Shown here: positions 33,761-42,550 of the stretch, in pieces
How the letters are laid out: each line of letters starts with the position of its first letter
Numbering within the stretch: the first letter of the stretch is position 1
NCBI RefSeq assembly: GCF_002531575.1
Contig: NZ_NWTI01000001.1
Coordinates: 207,501-271,500 of the forward strand
Origin: Bradyrhizobium sp. Y36
Lineage (GTDB): Bacteria; Pseudomonadota; Alphaproteobacteria; Rhizobiales; Xanthobacteraceae
Reading direction: 5' to 3'
Length of the DNA stretch: 64,000 nucleotides
Made by a program: the position numbers and the translations under genes
Notes under the pieces: generated by a model
Database searches by the model: none
Told to the model about the DNA's origin: nothing
What the model saw: the letters and a program-made list of their open reading frames with translations, nothing else

Positions 33761-34906
33761 ATGACCTCAGGCGAATCCTTCTATGACGGCATTCCCGTCT
33801 TTCGCGGCTTCACCAGCCTGATGGACCCCGCGCTCTACGCGCCGCTCCCGGACGACTGGAGCATCGGCGTTGCCGATATCGTCGATTCCACCAAGGCGAT
33901 CGCGGCGCAGCGCTACAAGGCGGTCAACATGGCCGGCGCGGCCGTGATCGCGGCGGTGACGAACGCTTTGGAGGGACGCGAATTCCCCTTCGTGTTCGGC
34001 GGCGACGGCGCAAGCTTTGCCGTCGCGCCGTCCGATCTCGATGCTGCGCGCGCGGCGCTGGCGGCGACCGCGACCTGGGTGCGGGAAGATCTCGATCTGA
34101 CCATGCGCGTTGCGCTGGTGCCGGTGAGCGCCATTCGCGCGCAGGGCCTCGACGTGCGGGTCGCGCGCTTCGGCCCGTCGGCCAATTTGTCCTATGCGAT
34201 GTTCTCGGGCGGCGGGCTCGCCTTCGCCGATGCCGCGATGAAGCGCGGCGAGTTTGCGGTCACGGAGGCGCCCGCCGGCACACAGCCCGATCTCTCCGGC
34301 CTGTCCTGCCGCTTCGAGGTGATGCCGGCCTCGCGCGGGTTGATCCTGTCGGTGCTGGTGATGCCGGCACGGGACGTCGACCCGCATGCCTTCCGCGAGG
34401 TGATCGAGGACGTCATCCACCTCGTCGAGCGCAGCCCGGACGGCGCGCGCCCGGTGCCGCCGCAGGGGCCGCCGCTGAAATGGCCGCCGCAGGGGCTGGA
34501 CTACGAGGCGCGGACCAGGCGCGGCGGTCCGCTGCTCGCGCGCAGAGCCAGCGTGCTGGCCTACACGCTGTTCGTCTATCTGATCATGCGCTTCGACCTC
34601 AATGTCGGCGGCTTCGTGCCAAACGTCTACAAACGCCAGGTCGTCGAGAATTCCGACTTCAGGAAATATGACGACGGGCTGCGCATGATCCTCGACTGTA
34701 CGCCGGAGCTCGAACGCGCGCTGAGCGATCGTCTGGCGGCGGCCGCGCGCGCGGGCATCGTGCGCTACGGCCTCCATCAGCAGGACGCCGCCATGATGAC
34801 CTGCTTCACGCCGTCGGCGTTGCGCAGCGATCACGTGCACTTCATCGATGGCGCGCGAGGCGGCTACGCCTCGGCGGCAACGGCGCTGAAGGCGATGATG
34901 GCCTGA
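33761..34906 (+). CDS. DUF3095 family protein (class III cyclase-like)
   Basis: A 381-residue protein of the DUF3095 family. Its N-terminal half resembles class III nucleotide cyclases (IGVADIVDSTKAIAAQRYKAVNMAGAAVI with metal-binding-like aspartate, then FPFVFGGDGASF). The C-terminal half is specific to the family. Enzymatic activity has not been shown for these proteins as far as I know. The start at 33761 fits the family; longer in-frame extensions would include the direct repeats at 33619-33657. Confidence 0.8.
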   Translation: MTSGESFYDGIPVFRGFTSLMDPALYAPLPDDWSIGVADIVDSTKAIAAQRYKAVNMAGAAVIAAVTNALEGREFPFVFGGDGASFAVAPSDLDAARAALAATATWVREDLDLTMRVALVPVSAIRAQGLDVRVARFGPSANLSYAMFSGGGLAFADAAMKRGEFAVTEAPAGTQPDLSGLSCRFEVMPASRGLILSVLVMPARDVDPHAFREVIEDVIHLVERSPDGARPVPPQGPPLKWPPQGLDYEARTRRGGPLLARRASVLAYTLFVYLIMRFDLNVGGFVPNVYKRQVVENSDFRKYDDGLRMILDCTPELERALSDRLAAAARAGIVRYGLHQQDAAMMTCFTPSALRSDHVHFIDGARGGYASAATALKAMMA

Positions 34907-34910
34907 TCTG

Positions 34911-35345
34911 CTATCGTCCCGCCCGCGTCCAGGTCTCGCCGCCGCAGAGCGCGCCGACGCAGCCTTCGACCCGCAGTGAATCCGCGCCCGTCACGCTGAT
35001 GCTGCTGGCATAGGTGCTGCCGTCGTCGGCATTGTAGATCTGGCCGGACCATTTGTTCGGCCCCGCGGGCTCCATGCCGCTGAACAGCGGCAGGCCGATC
35101 ATGGACCGCTTGGCGAGCGCAGGATTGGGATTCTTGCTGTCGGTAGCAGGCTGGCCGGTCGCGGTATCGTAGGGCTCGCGCAACCAGGCGACGACGCCGC
35201 AGATGCCGCCGCCGCATTTGGTGATCTTGACGCGCGCATCGCCCGCCTGGGTCAGCCATGTCCCGTCGACGTTCTGCGCATGCGCGGTAGATGCGCCAAG
35301 CAGCGCGGTAAGGAGGACGACGAGAGCGGCGAATCTGGAAGTCAT
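34911..35345 (-). CDS. DUF2147 secreted protein
   Basis: A 144-residue exported protein: signal peptide (LVVLLTALLGASTAHAQ) and a DUF2147 lipocalin-like domain (GTWLTQAGDARVKITKCGGGICGVVAWL ... WSGQIYNADDGSTYASSISV). DUF2147 proteins are periplasmic and uncharacterised. Convergent with the DUF3095 gene with four bases between the stops, so no separate terminator exists. Confidence 0.88.
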   Translation of the reverse strand: MTSRFAALVVLLTALLGASTAHAQNVDGTWLTQAGDARVKITKCGGGICGVVAWLREPYDTATGQPATDSKNPNPALAKRSMIGLPLFSGMEPAGPNKWSGQIYNADDGSTYASSISVTGADSLRVEGCVGALCGGETWTRAGR

Positions 35346-35452
35346 GGAATGGGCCCCGAAAATGGAGCGCCTCCATAGCAGGCCGGCGAGATAGTGCAAC
35401 GCTGGCCGGAATCACATTCCTGCGTTTATCGATGGGCGTTTACATACTGCGC

Positions 35453-36838
35453 TCATTTGCCCCAGCGGCTGAAGGCGACCGAGGCGGCCGTCGACAGGCC
35501 GAACACCACCATGGCACCGCCGACCAGCGAGAACAGCGTCCAGGCCGGCGCTTGCACCGTCATCAGCGCGATGCCGCCGATCGCGACGATCAGAAGCCGT
35601 GCAGTGGACGCCAGCACGGGACCGCCGACACGCGCCGCGCCTTGCGATGAGAAATACAGCGACACGCCCATTCCGAAGAACGCGAAGGCCGGGCCGGCCC
35701 AGTGGAAATAGCTATGCGCGGCCGCGGTGACGCCGGGATCGTGCGTGAACAATGACACCCACAACGCGGGATCGAGTGCGATGACGAGCCCGATCAGGCC
35801 GACCGTGAGCCCGGAGACCGCCGCCGCAGTCCAGGCCACGCGGCGGGCGCGTGCGGTTTGTCCGGCGCCCATCGCCATGCCGACCATCGGCACCGAGGCG
35901 ATGCCGAAGGCGAAGGTGATCGGGATCAGCAAAAATTCCAGCCGTGAGCCGATGCCGTATCCGGCCAGCATCTCGGTGCCGAAGGTCGCTAGGATTTTCG
36001 TGAAGATCAAGATCGTGAGCACGGTCTGCAGCGGCGACAGGCAGGCGACCGCGCCCACTTTCAGAATATCCAGGAACATTGCGCGCTCGAAATGGAAGGC
36101 GCGAAGATCGAGCTGCAGCCGGCTGCGCCCGGACAACAGGTACCAGAGGAAGAAGATCGCGGCGCAGCTGAACGCAATCAGCTGGCCGGCCGCGACACCC
36201 GGCATGCCGAACTGCTTTACGCCGAACAGGCCGAGCCCGAGCGTGCCGCCGAGCGCGATCTGCAGCACGCTCGCGCCAATCAGCGTCATCGAGGGCAGGC
36301 GCATGTCGCCGGTGCCGCGGATCACCGACGCCAGCGTGTTGACGAGCCAGATCGCGACCGCGCCGGAGAACAGCACCTGCGAATAGTCGCTGGCCTCCTC
36401 GAGCACGCGCTCGCGGCCGCCGAGCAGTGTGAAGAACGAACGGCCGAAGACCAGCATCATGGCCGTGAAGAACAGTCCGCCGCAGAGGCCGATGATGGCG
36501 GCATGCAGCGCCAGCGTCGCGGCGCGGTCGCGATTGCCCGCGCCGAGCGCACGGCTGATCGCGGACGACACGCCGCCGCCCATCGCGCCCGCGCTCATCA
36601 TTTGCGTCAGCATGGCGAACGGAAACACCAGCGCGATCGCGGCGAGCGGGACGGTGCCGAGCCGGCCGATATAGGAGGTCTCGGCGATCGCGACCAGCGT
36701 GCTGCCGACCATCGCGATCATGTTGGGGATCGCGAGCCGGAGCAGCGTCGGCAGGATCGGCGCGGTCAGCAGGCTCGCAATCGGGGAGGCGACCGGTGCG
36801 CGCGGCGGGACGGCGTCTAGGGGGGCGTCGATCCTCAT
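35453..36838 (-). CDS. MATE-family multidrug efflux transporter
   Basis: About 461 residues with twelve predicted hydrophobic segments in two similar halves, typical of MATE exporters that expel cationic drugs or metabolites by Na+ or H+ antiport. Typical motifs: FGRSFFTLLGGRERVLEEA, RGTGDMRLPSM and the second-half FGIASVPMVGMAMGAGQ. The start is taken at the ATG 36838; a GTG two codons upstream is possible. No regulator is adjacent. Confidence 0.9.
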   Translation of the reverse strand: MRIDAPLDAVPPRAPVASPIASLLTAPILPTLLRLAIPNMIAMVGSTLVAIAETSYIGRLGTVPLAAIALVFPFAMLTQMMSAGAMGGGVSSAISRALGAGNRDRAATLALHAAIIGLCGGLFFTAMMLVFGRSFFTLLGGRERVLEEASDYSQVLFSGAVAIWLVNTLASVIRGTGDMRLPSMTLIGASVLQIALGGTLGLGLFGVKQFGMPGVAAGQLIAFSCAAIFFLWYLLSGRSRLQLDLRAFHFERAMFLDILKVGAVACLSPLQTVLTILIFTKILATFGTEMLAGYGIGSRLEFLLIPITFAFGIASVPMVGMAMGAGQTARARRVAWTAAAVSGLTVGLIGLVIALDPALWVSLFTHDPGVTAAAHSYFHWAGPAFAFFGMGVSLYFSSQGAARVGGPVLASTARLLIVAIGGIALMTVQAPAWTLFSLVGGAMVVFGLSTAASVAFSRWGK

Positions 36839-36918
36839 GCTCACCGGGCGGAATATTAAATGATGATCGACATATTATAGGGCGCGCGAGGCCCGCACCA
36901 CCCCTCACCGTGCAGGGC

Positions 36919-37446
36919 TCACCAGGGCAGGCCGCAGAGGTCGATGGTGCCCAGCGTCGGCGCGCGGACGATGTTGAAGACGTATGGCGCCATCTCGGTG
37001 AAACGGATCCGCCCCTCCGGCTGCTCGCAATAGACCTCGCCCTTGAAGGGCAGCCAGCTCCTCGTCTCGTAGAACGAGAAATTATGAGGCTCGCAGAACA
37101 GCAGGGCGAAGCGGACGGCCTCGTTGGCGCGCATGGTGTGAACCGCCGCGTCGATTGCCACGGTGGCGTAGCCGCGGCCGCGCCGGTCCTCGCGCGTGCA
37201 GACCCCGCCGATGCCGCCGATATGGACCTTCTGCCCATTCCAGGTGACGGTGCGGAAATAGATGCCGACATGGCAGACGAGGCCATCCTCCGGCGTCTCG
37301 ATCAGGACGCGCAGATCGGCATTGGCCCATTTGAGGTGAGCCCAGGGCTTGTCCGCGATCCTGTCCGGCCCCCAGACCGCCTGATGCAGCGGCTCCGCGA
37401 TCCGCCACGACGCGTCACCGTTCAAAATGTCGATCTCGATGCTCAT
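36919..37446 (-). CDS. GNAT-family N-acetyltransferase
   Basis: A 175-residue GNAT protein. The acetyl-CoA pyrophosphate loop is RRGRGYATVAIDAAV near residues 88-102, and the C-terminal FCEPHNFSFYETRSWLPFKGEVY is typical of aminoglycoside 2'-acetyltransferase-like or general GNATs. The acceptor is unknown. It stands upstream of the MATE exporter on the same strand, 80 bases away, and may be cotranscribed. Confidence 0.82.
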   Translation of the reverse strand: MSIEIDILNGDASWRIAEPLHQAVWGPDRIADKPWAHLKWANADLRVLIETPEDGLVCHVGIYFRTVTWNGQKVHIGGIGGVCTREDRRGRGYATVAIDAAVHTMRANEAVRFALLFCEPHNFSFYETRSWLPFKGEVYCEQPEGRIRFTEMAPYVFNIVRAPTLGTIDLCGLPW

Positions 37447-37630
37447 GACCCTGTCTCTCGCTACGCGGCTGCGCGATCCATTCGTTCTGTCATAACCGCT
37501 TCAAAGGCAATGATATTTTGTGGCCGCCCGGCAGTCTCGCCTTGCGGGGTCCCAGGTGCAGTGAAGTTGTGCAATCTGGCCATGTCGTCGCATCACGTGT
37601 TTTCGCAAATTGGCGGTATTTAACGGCCGG

Positions 37631-37655
37631 GGAACCTTCTATAAGAGTCCCCGTT
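37631..37655 (+). promoter_or_regulatory. EcfG-dependent promoter of sodB
   Basis: GGAAC at 37631-37635, 17 bases, then GTT at 37653-37655: a full match to the general stress response consensus GGAAC-N16/17-GTT. It would start transcription about 28 bases before the sodB ATG. Confidence 0.75.
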
Positions 37656-37689
37656 AAGCCAGTTCCCCATCAGTCGCGGACAAGAACCC

Positions 37690-38286
37690 ATGACCTTTAC
37701 GCTGCCCCCACTCCCTTACGCCTATGACGCCCTCGGCCAGTTCATGTCGAAGGAGACGCTGGAATTCCACCACGACAAGCATCATCAGGCCTACGTCACC
37801 AACGGCAACAACGCGCTCAAGGGGACCGAATGGGAAGGCAAGTCCCTTGAGGAGATCGTCAAGGGCTCGTTCGGCAAGAACCCCGCCGTGTTCAACAACG
37901 CCGGCCAGCACTACAACCACATCCACTTCTGGAGCTGGATGAAGCCCAACGGCGGCGGCACCAAGCTGCCGGGCAAGCTCGAGAAGAAGATCAACGAAGA
38001 CCTCGGCGGGTTCGAGAAGTTCAAGACCGACTTCCAGGCGGCCGGTGTCGGCCAGTTCGGCTCCGGCTGGTGCTGGCTCCAGGTCAAGAACGGCAAGCTC
38101 GAGATCTCCAAGACGCCGAACGGCGAGAATCCGCTGGTGCACGGCGCCACCCCGATCCTCGGCTGCGACGTCTGGGAGCACTCCTACTACATCGACTACC
38201 GCAACCGCCGCCCGGACTATCTCAAGGCGTTCGTCGAGAACCTCGTGAACTGGGAATACGTCGAGTCCCTGTTCGACAAGGCCTGA
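37690..38286 (+). CDS. sodB: Iron/manganese superoxide dismutase
   Basis: A 198-residue cytoplasmic superoxide dismutase. Metal ligands are visible: the first His in EFHHDKHHQAYV, the second in GQHYNHIHFW, and Asp/His in CDVWEHSYYIDY. Conserved GSGWCWL and NGENPL segments are present. Metal preference cannot be fixed from sequence by eye. The upstream element matches the EcfG consensus, so it is probably induced in the general stress response. A strong terminator follows the family A repeat downstream. Confidence 0.95.
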   Translation: MTFTLPPLPYAYDALGQFMSKETLEFHHDKHHQAYVTNGNNALKGTEWEGKSLEEIVKGSFGKNPAVFNNAGQHYNHIHFWSWMKPNGGGTKLPGKLEKKINEDLGGFEKFKTDFQAAGVGQFGSGWCWLQVKNGKLEISKTPNGENPLVHGATPILGCDVWEHSYYIDYRNRRPDYLKAFVENLVNWEYVESLFDKA

Positions 38287-38288
38287 GC

Positions 38289-38392
38289 TTCATTCCGGGG
38301 CGCGCGTAGCGCGAGCCCGGAATCCATTCATCCACTCGGGCTGACGCCCGATGGATTCCGGGCTCGGCGCTGACGCGCCGCCCCGGAACGAC
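38289..38392. repeat. Family A palindromic repeat, copy 6
   Basis: Starts three bases after the sodB stop with TCATTCCGGGGC and ends CCCCGGAACGAC; one base off the usual end. Confidence 0.87.
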
Positions 38393-38395
38393 AAC

Positions 38396-38424
38396 AAGGC
38401 GGTCGCGTGCGCGGCCGCCTTTTT
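38396..38424 (+). terminator. Intrinsic terminator of sodB
   Basis: AAGGCGG ... CCGCCTT stem, nearly perfect across its GC-rich middle, followed by TTTTT. Confidence 0.7.
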
Positions 38425-38539
38425 GCTGTGCGGAATTGCCCTGCGCGGCGTGCGCACAGGTCTGTCATCACGCCGTTTGCATCGGGGGAACACCGCCCTT
38501 AATCAGGAAGGGCATCACCCTCGAGCCGCTCCACGCCAA

Positions 38540-39151
38540 TTGTCAGAACCTTCCCCGAACAACCCGGCGCCCGCCGAGGACGCGGAATCCGAGCCGCGGC
38601 CGGGACGCGTGCGCAAGCCGATCGGCTGGTCCACGATCATCATCGCGGTTCTGGTCGCGGTGAGTGCGGTCTTGGTCTGGCGGCGTGACGGCACCGCCGG
38701 CGTTCTGGACATTCTGACCCATGATCTCTCGCTGTTCTCGGGCATCCTGCCGCGCGTGCTCGCCGGCTGCCTGCTCGGCGCCTTGATCTCGGAAATCCTG
38801 CCGCACGAGAAGGTCTCGCGCTCGCTCGGGCCGAAATCCGGGCTGATGGGCCTTTTGATCGGCACCGCCTTCGGCGCGATCCTGCCCGGCGGTCCATTCA
38901 CCGCCTATCCGGTGGCGAGCGCGCTGCTGGCGGTCGGCGCCGATTTCGGCGCCACCATCGCCATGGTCGTGAGCTGGACGCTGATCGGCTACGGCCGGGC
39001 CGTGGCCTGGGAAATCCCGATCATGGGCACAGATTTCACGCTGTGGCGGATCCTGATCTCGCTGCCGCTGCCGGTGCTCGCCGGTGCGCTCGGCCGCTTC
39101 GTCTATGTCCGGCTTTATCCGCAGCCGATTGCCAAGGACGACGAGAGTTGA
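38540..39151 (+). CDS. Permease, first half (DUF318/YraQ-like)
   Basis: A membrane protein of about 203 residues with a soluble Pro/Glu-rich N-terminus and about five hydrophobic segments. It contains LPGGPFTAYPVASALL and the RVLAGCLLGALISEILPHEKVS region of the DUF318/YraQ permease family. Full-length members usually join two such halves in one chain; here the second half is the next gene, overlapping at TTGA. The start is uncertain: TTG at 38540 is assumed, without a good ribosome site. Related permeases are linked to metal or arsenic efflux, but no substrate can be read here. Confidence 0.7.
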   Translation: MSEPSPNNPAPAEDAESEPRPGRVRKPIGWSTIIIAVLVAVSAVLVWRRDGTAGVLDILTHDLSLFSGILPRVLAGCLLGALISEILPHEKVSRSLGPKSGLMGLLIGTAFGAILPGGPFTAYPVASALLAVGADFGATIAMVVSWTLIGYGRAVAWEIPIMGTDFTLWRILISLPLPVLAGALGRFVYVRLYPQPIAKDDES

Positions 39152-39648
39152 GCGCGGCCCTTCTCATCGACATCCTGCTGTGGGGCTCGGTGCTCGGCGT
39201 CGGGTTGATCGCCTTCCGGCGCGGCCCGACGGTGTTCAAGGCCTCGCTGCGCGAGGGGGCGATGGATTTCATCAACATCGTGCCGCGGATCGCGCTCGGG
39301 GTGATCGGCTCGGGCTACATCGCCGCCATCATCCCGCAAGAGGTGATCACCGGATGGCTTGGGCCGGACAGCGGCTGGCTCGGGGTTGCGAGCGCCGTGG
39401 TCGCCGGCGCGGCCACGCCCGGCGGGCCCGTGATCGGCTTCTCGATCGGCACGGTGGCGCTGAAATCGGGCGGCGGGGTGCCCCAGGTGGTCGCCTACGT
39501 CGTGGCTTGGGCCCTGTTCGCCTTCCAGCGGGTGATCCTGTGGGAAATCCCGTTCATGCCGGCCCGTTTCGTCTGGTTCCGCTGCGCGGTGTCGGTGCCG
39601 TTTCCGTTCGTGGCCGCGGCCATCGCGATGGTGATCGGCAAGCCCTGA
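39148..39648 (+). CDS. Permease, second half (DUF318/YraQ-like)
   Basis: A 166-residue membrane protein with about five hydrophobic segments and a motif mirroring the first half (AGAATPGGPVIGFSIGTVAL). It starts with TTG inside the preceding stop codon (TTGA), so it is translated by coupling. The two products almost certainly form one transporter. Confidence 0.78.
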   Translation: MSAALLIDILLWGSVLGVGLIAFRRGPTVFKASLREGAMDFINIVPRIALGVIGSGYIAAIIPQEVITGWLGPDSGWLGVASAVVAGAATPGGPVIGFSIGTVALKSGGGVPQVVAYVVAWALFAFQRVILWEIPFMPARFVWFRCAVSVPFPFVAAAIAMVIGKP

Positions 39649-39663
39649 GCCGTCTCCATCTGC

Positions 39664-39700
39664 TGTCATTCCGGGGGCAGCCTCGCCGCCCTGGAACGAT
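39664..39700. repeat. Degenerate family A repeat remnant
   Basis: GTCATTCCGGGGGCAGC and a decayed right end CCCTGGAACGAT, about 37 bp; an internally deleted copy. Confidence 0.55.
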
Positions 39701-39724
39701 GGTCACCGGTCGTGGACAGCCGTA

Positions 39725-39741
39725 ATGTTATAATATAACGT
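39725..39741. promoter_or_regulatory. Zur-like box of the zinc operon
   Basis: ATGTTATAATATAACGT, a 17-bp dyad with one mismatched pair around a central A, six bases before the first gene. It matches alphaproteobacterial Zur sites, which centre on GTTATANTATAAC. Confidence 0.8.
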
Positions 39742-39747
39742 CATGCC

Positions 39748-39996
39748 ATGGTTCCCGCCGCATCCCACGCCCATCCTCCCGACCATGCTCATGGCCATTC
39801 CCATGGTCATTCGCACGACCACGGGCATGCGCACGGGCACGACCACAGCCACGCCCATGTCCACGACGCCACCTCGCCACACCCCGCCCAGGCGGCCTCC
39901 TGGTCGATCCTGCGCATGACGCTGGCGGGCCGTCTCGCGGCAGCGCTCGCCGTCTGCGCCGTGCTCTGGGGCGTGGTCTTCCTGGCGATGAGGTGA
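39748..39996 (+). CDS. Small His-rich membrane peptide of the zinc operon
   Basis: An 82-residue protein with 17 histidines in its first 46 residues (HAHGHSHGHSHDHGHAHGHD), then one transmembrane helix (LAAALAVCAVLWGVVFLAM) at the C-terminus. It is the first gene behind the Zur-like box and overlaps the ATPase start. The likely role is to bind Zn(II) at the membrane, perhaps to hand it to the uptake system; this is inference. I know no characterised family. Confidence 0.8.
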   Translation: MVPAASHAHPPDHAHGHSHGHSHDHGHAHGHDHSHAHVHDATSPHPAQAASWSILRMTLAGRLAAALAVCAVLWGVVFLAMR

Positions 39997-39998
39997 GG

Positions 39999-40754
39999 AT
40001 GGCGGCGCTCCACTTTCATAATGTGACGCTCGGCTACGACCGGCATCCGGCCGTGCACCATCTCAGCGGCGAGGTTGCGCGAGGCGCGCTGGTTGCCGTG
40101 ATCGGCCCGAACGGCGCTGGCAAGTCGACCCTGCTGCGCGGCATCGTCGGCATCCTGAGGCCGCTCGACGGCAGCATCCATCTCGGCGGGCTCGACAGCA
40201 GGGACGTCGCCTATCTGCCGCAGAGCGCGGAGATCGACCGCAGCTTCCCGATCTCGGTGTTCGATTTCGTCGGCACCGGATTGTGGCGCGGCACGGGCTT
40301 GTTCGGTGGCATCGGCAAGGCCGCCCGCGACAAGATCCTGCGCGCGATCGCGTCCGTCGGCCTCAACGGCTTCGAGAACCGCCCGATCGGCACGCTCTCG
40401 GGCGGCCAGATGCAGCGGGTGTTGTTTGCGCGCGTGGTGCTCCAGGACGCCAGCCTGATCGTGCTCGACGAGCCCTTCAACGCCATCGACAGCAAGACCA
40501 CGACTGACCTGCTCGCGCTGGTGAAGCACTGGCATGGCGAGGGCCGCACCGTGCTCGCGGCGCTTCACGACATGGAGATGGTGCGAAGCCATTTCACGGA
40601 GACGCTGGTGCTGGCGCGCGGTCCGGTCGCGTGGGGGCCGACGGCGGAGGTGCTGACGCCGGAGAACCTGCTGGTCGCGATGCGGATGTGCGAAGCCTTC
40701 GACGACAGCGCTGCGGCCTGCGCCGCCGATGACGCAAGCTCGCAAGCGGCCTGA
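39999..40754 (+). CDS. znuC: Zinc ABC transporter ATP-binding protein
   Basis: A 251-residue ABC ATPase of the metal-uptake type. Walker A GPNGAGKST at 36-44, Q-loop YLPQSAEID, signature LSGGQMQR, Walker B LIVLDEPF and the H-loop ALHDME. It energises the ZnuB permease. The ATG at 39999 has a GAGG site; a GTG at 39993 inside the previous stop is an alternative. Together with the Zur-like box, the order C-B-A points to high-affinity Zn uptake. Confidence 0.93.
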   Translation: MAALHFHNVTLGYDRHPAVHHLSGEVARGALVAVIGPNGAGKSTLLRGIVGILRPLDGSIHLGGLDSRDVAYLPQSAEIDRSFPISVFDFVGTGLWRGTGLFGGIGKAARDKILRAIASVGLNGFENRPIGTLSGGQMQRVLFARVVLQDASLIVLDEPFNAIDSKTTTDLLALVKHWHGEGRTVLAALHDMEMVRSHFTETLVLARGPVAWGPTAEVLTPENLLVAMRMCEAFDDSAAACAADDASSQAA

Positions 40755-40760
40755 TATCAG

Positions 40761-41630
40761 ATGCTTTACGACGCGCTGATCGGCCCGTTCACCGAATTCG
40801 AGTTCATGCGGCGGGCGCTTGCCGCCGTGATCGCGCTCTCGCTCGCGGGGGCGCCGATCGGCGTCTTCCTGATGCTGCGCCGGATGAGCCTGGTCGGCGA
40901 CGCCATGGCGCATGCGATCCTGCCGGGTGCGGCCGTCGGCTTCCTGCTCTCCGGTCTCAATCTGTTCGCGATGACGGCCGGCGGCCTGATCGCCGGCTTT
41001 GCGGTCGCGATCCTGGCCGGCGTGGTCGCGCGCTCGACCGGGCTGAAGGAGGACGCCTCGCTCGCCACCTTCTATCTGGCTTCGCTCGCGCTCGGCGTCA
41101 CCATCGTCTCGATCAAGGGCACCAATATCGACCTGCTGCACGTGCTGTTCGGCAACATCCTCGCGATGGATGACCAGACGCTGCTGGTGGTCGCCTTCAA
41201 CGCCACCGTGACGCTGCTGGTGCTCGCCGTGATCTACCGGCCGCTGGTGATCGAGAGTGTCGATCCGCTCTTCTTGCGCACCGTGAGCCGGGCCGGGGGC
41301 CCGGCGCATCTCGCCTTCCTTGCGCTCGTCGTCATCAACCTCGTCAACGGCTTCCAGGCGCTCGGCACGCTGTTGGCGGTGGGCCTGATGATCCTGCCGG
41401 CGGGCATCGCCCGGTTCTGGTCGCGCGATCTCACCGCGATGATCTCCATCGCGGTCGTCGCTGCCGCCGTTTCCGGCTATGCCGGCCTCGTGCTCTCGTT
41501 CCAGACCCGCGTGCCCTCGGGGCCCGCCATCATTCTGGTCGCGACCATCATCTACATCGCCTCCGTGCTGTTCGGCCGCGTCGGCGGCGTGGTCAGGCAG
41601 ATGTTTCCCGGCCGGCATCTGGAGGCGTGA
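40761..41630 (+). CDS. znuB: Zinc ABC transporter permease
   Basis: A 289-residue membrane protein with about eight hydrophobic helices and the metal-ABC permease motifs LRRMSLVGDAMAHAILPGAA and NLVNGFQALGTLLAVGLMILPAGIARFW. It forms the channel of the zinc importer. It starts six bases after the ATPase stop, and its stop overlaps the binding-protein start region, so it is in the same operon. Confidence 0.93.
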   Translation: MLYDALIGPFTEFEFMRRALAAVIALSLAGAPIGVFLMLRRMSLVGDAMAHAILPGAAVGFLLSGLNLFAMTAGGLIAGFAVAILAGVVARSTGLKEDASLATFYLASLALGVTIVSIKGTNIDLLHVLFGNILAMDDQTLLVVAFNATVTLLVLAVIYRPLVIESVDPLFLRTVSRAGGPAHLAFLALVVINLVNGFQALGTLLAVGLMILPAGIARFWSRDLTAMISIAVVAAAVSGYAGLVLSFQTRVPSGPAIILVATIIYIASVLFGRVGGVVRQMFPGRHLEA

Positions 41631-41632
41631 CG

Positions 41633-42496
41633 ATGCGCTTCCTTCTGCTCGTCGCCCTGCTGCTGCTCGCCTCGCCACTGCACGCGGCGGAGCGGCTCAA
41701 TGTCGTCGCGAGCTTCTCGATCCTGGCCGACTTCGTCCGCAATGTCGGCGGCGACCGCATCAACCTGACCACGCTGGTCGGCGCCGACAGCGACGTCCAT
41801 GTCTACACGCCCGCGCCCGGCGATGCGAAGCGGGTCGCGGAGGCGAAGCTCGTCATCGTCAACGGGCTTGGGCTGGAGGGCTGGTTGCCGCGCCTCGTGC
41901 AGTCCGCCGGCAGCAAGGCGCAGGTCGTCACCGCCAGCGCCGGCATCGCGCCGCTCAAGCTTGGCTCCGCCGCCGATCCGCACGCCTGGCAGTCCATTCC
42001 CAACGCCAAAATCTATGTGGCTGATATCGCCAAGGCGCTGGCTGCCGCCAATCCGGATGACGCGGCATTCTTCGATGCCCAGGCCCAGGCCTATCTGGAA
42101 AAGCTCGAAACACTCGACCGCGAGGTCCGCGAGGCCGCGGCCAAGATCCCGCCGGACCGGCGGAAGGTGATCTCGACCCATGACGCCTTCGGCTATTTTT
42201 CAGCCGAGTACGGTATCCGGTTCATCGCCCCCCTGGGCGTCTCCACCGAAACCGAGCCCAGCGCGCGGGACATCGCGGCCATCATCGGCCAGATCAAGGC
42301 TCAAAAGATCCCGGCCGTATTCCTGGAGAATATCAGCGACGACCGGCTGATCCGCCGGATCGCCGCCGAGACCGGGGCCAAGGTCGGCGGGACCCTGATT
42401 TCGGACGGTTTGACCGGCGAAAAGGGGCTTGCACCCACTTACATTGATATGGTCAGGCACAATATAAAGGCCCTGACCAGCGCGCTTGACCATTAG
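41633..42496 (+). CDS. znuA: Zinc ABC transporter substrate-binding protein
   Basis: A 287-residue periplasmic binding protein: signal peptide (LLLVALLLLASPLHAA), the metal-binding His in GADSDVHVYTPAPGD, DPHAWQSIPNAKIY, ISTHDAFGYFSAEYGI and the C-terminal SDGLTGEKGLAPTYIDMVRHN. It lacks the long His/Asp-rich loop of many zinc-specific binders, so manganese cannot be excluded, but the Zur-like box favours zinc. GGAGG precedes the ATG at 41633. Confidence 0.93.
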   Translation: MRFLLLVALLLLASPLHAAERLNVVASFSILADFVRNVGGDRINLTTLVGADSDVHVYTPAPGDAKRVAEAKLVIVNGLGLEGWLPRLVQSAGSKAQVVTASAGIAPLKLGSAADPHAWQSIPNAKIYVADIAKALAAANPDDAAFFDAQAQAYLEKLETLDREVREAAAKIPPDRRKVISTHDAFGYFSAEYGIRFIAPLGVSTETEPSARDIAAIIGQIKAQKIPAVFLENISDDRLIRRIAAETGAKVGGTLISDGLTGEKGLAPTYIDMVRHNIKALTSALDH

Positions 42497-42550
42497 GGCA
42501 GGGGCCACCCCGCCTCGCGTCGCGCGACAAGCCCTATGTCCGGAGTTGTT

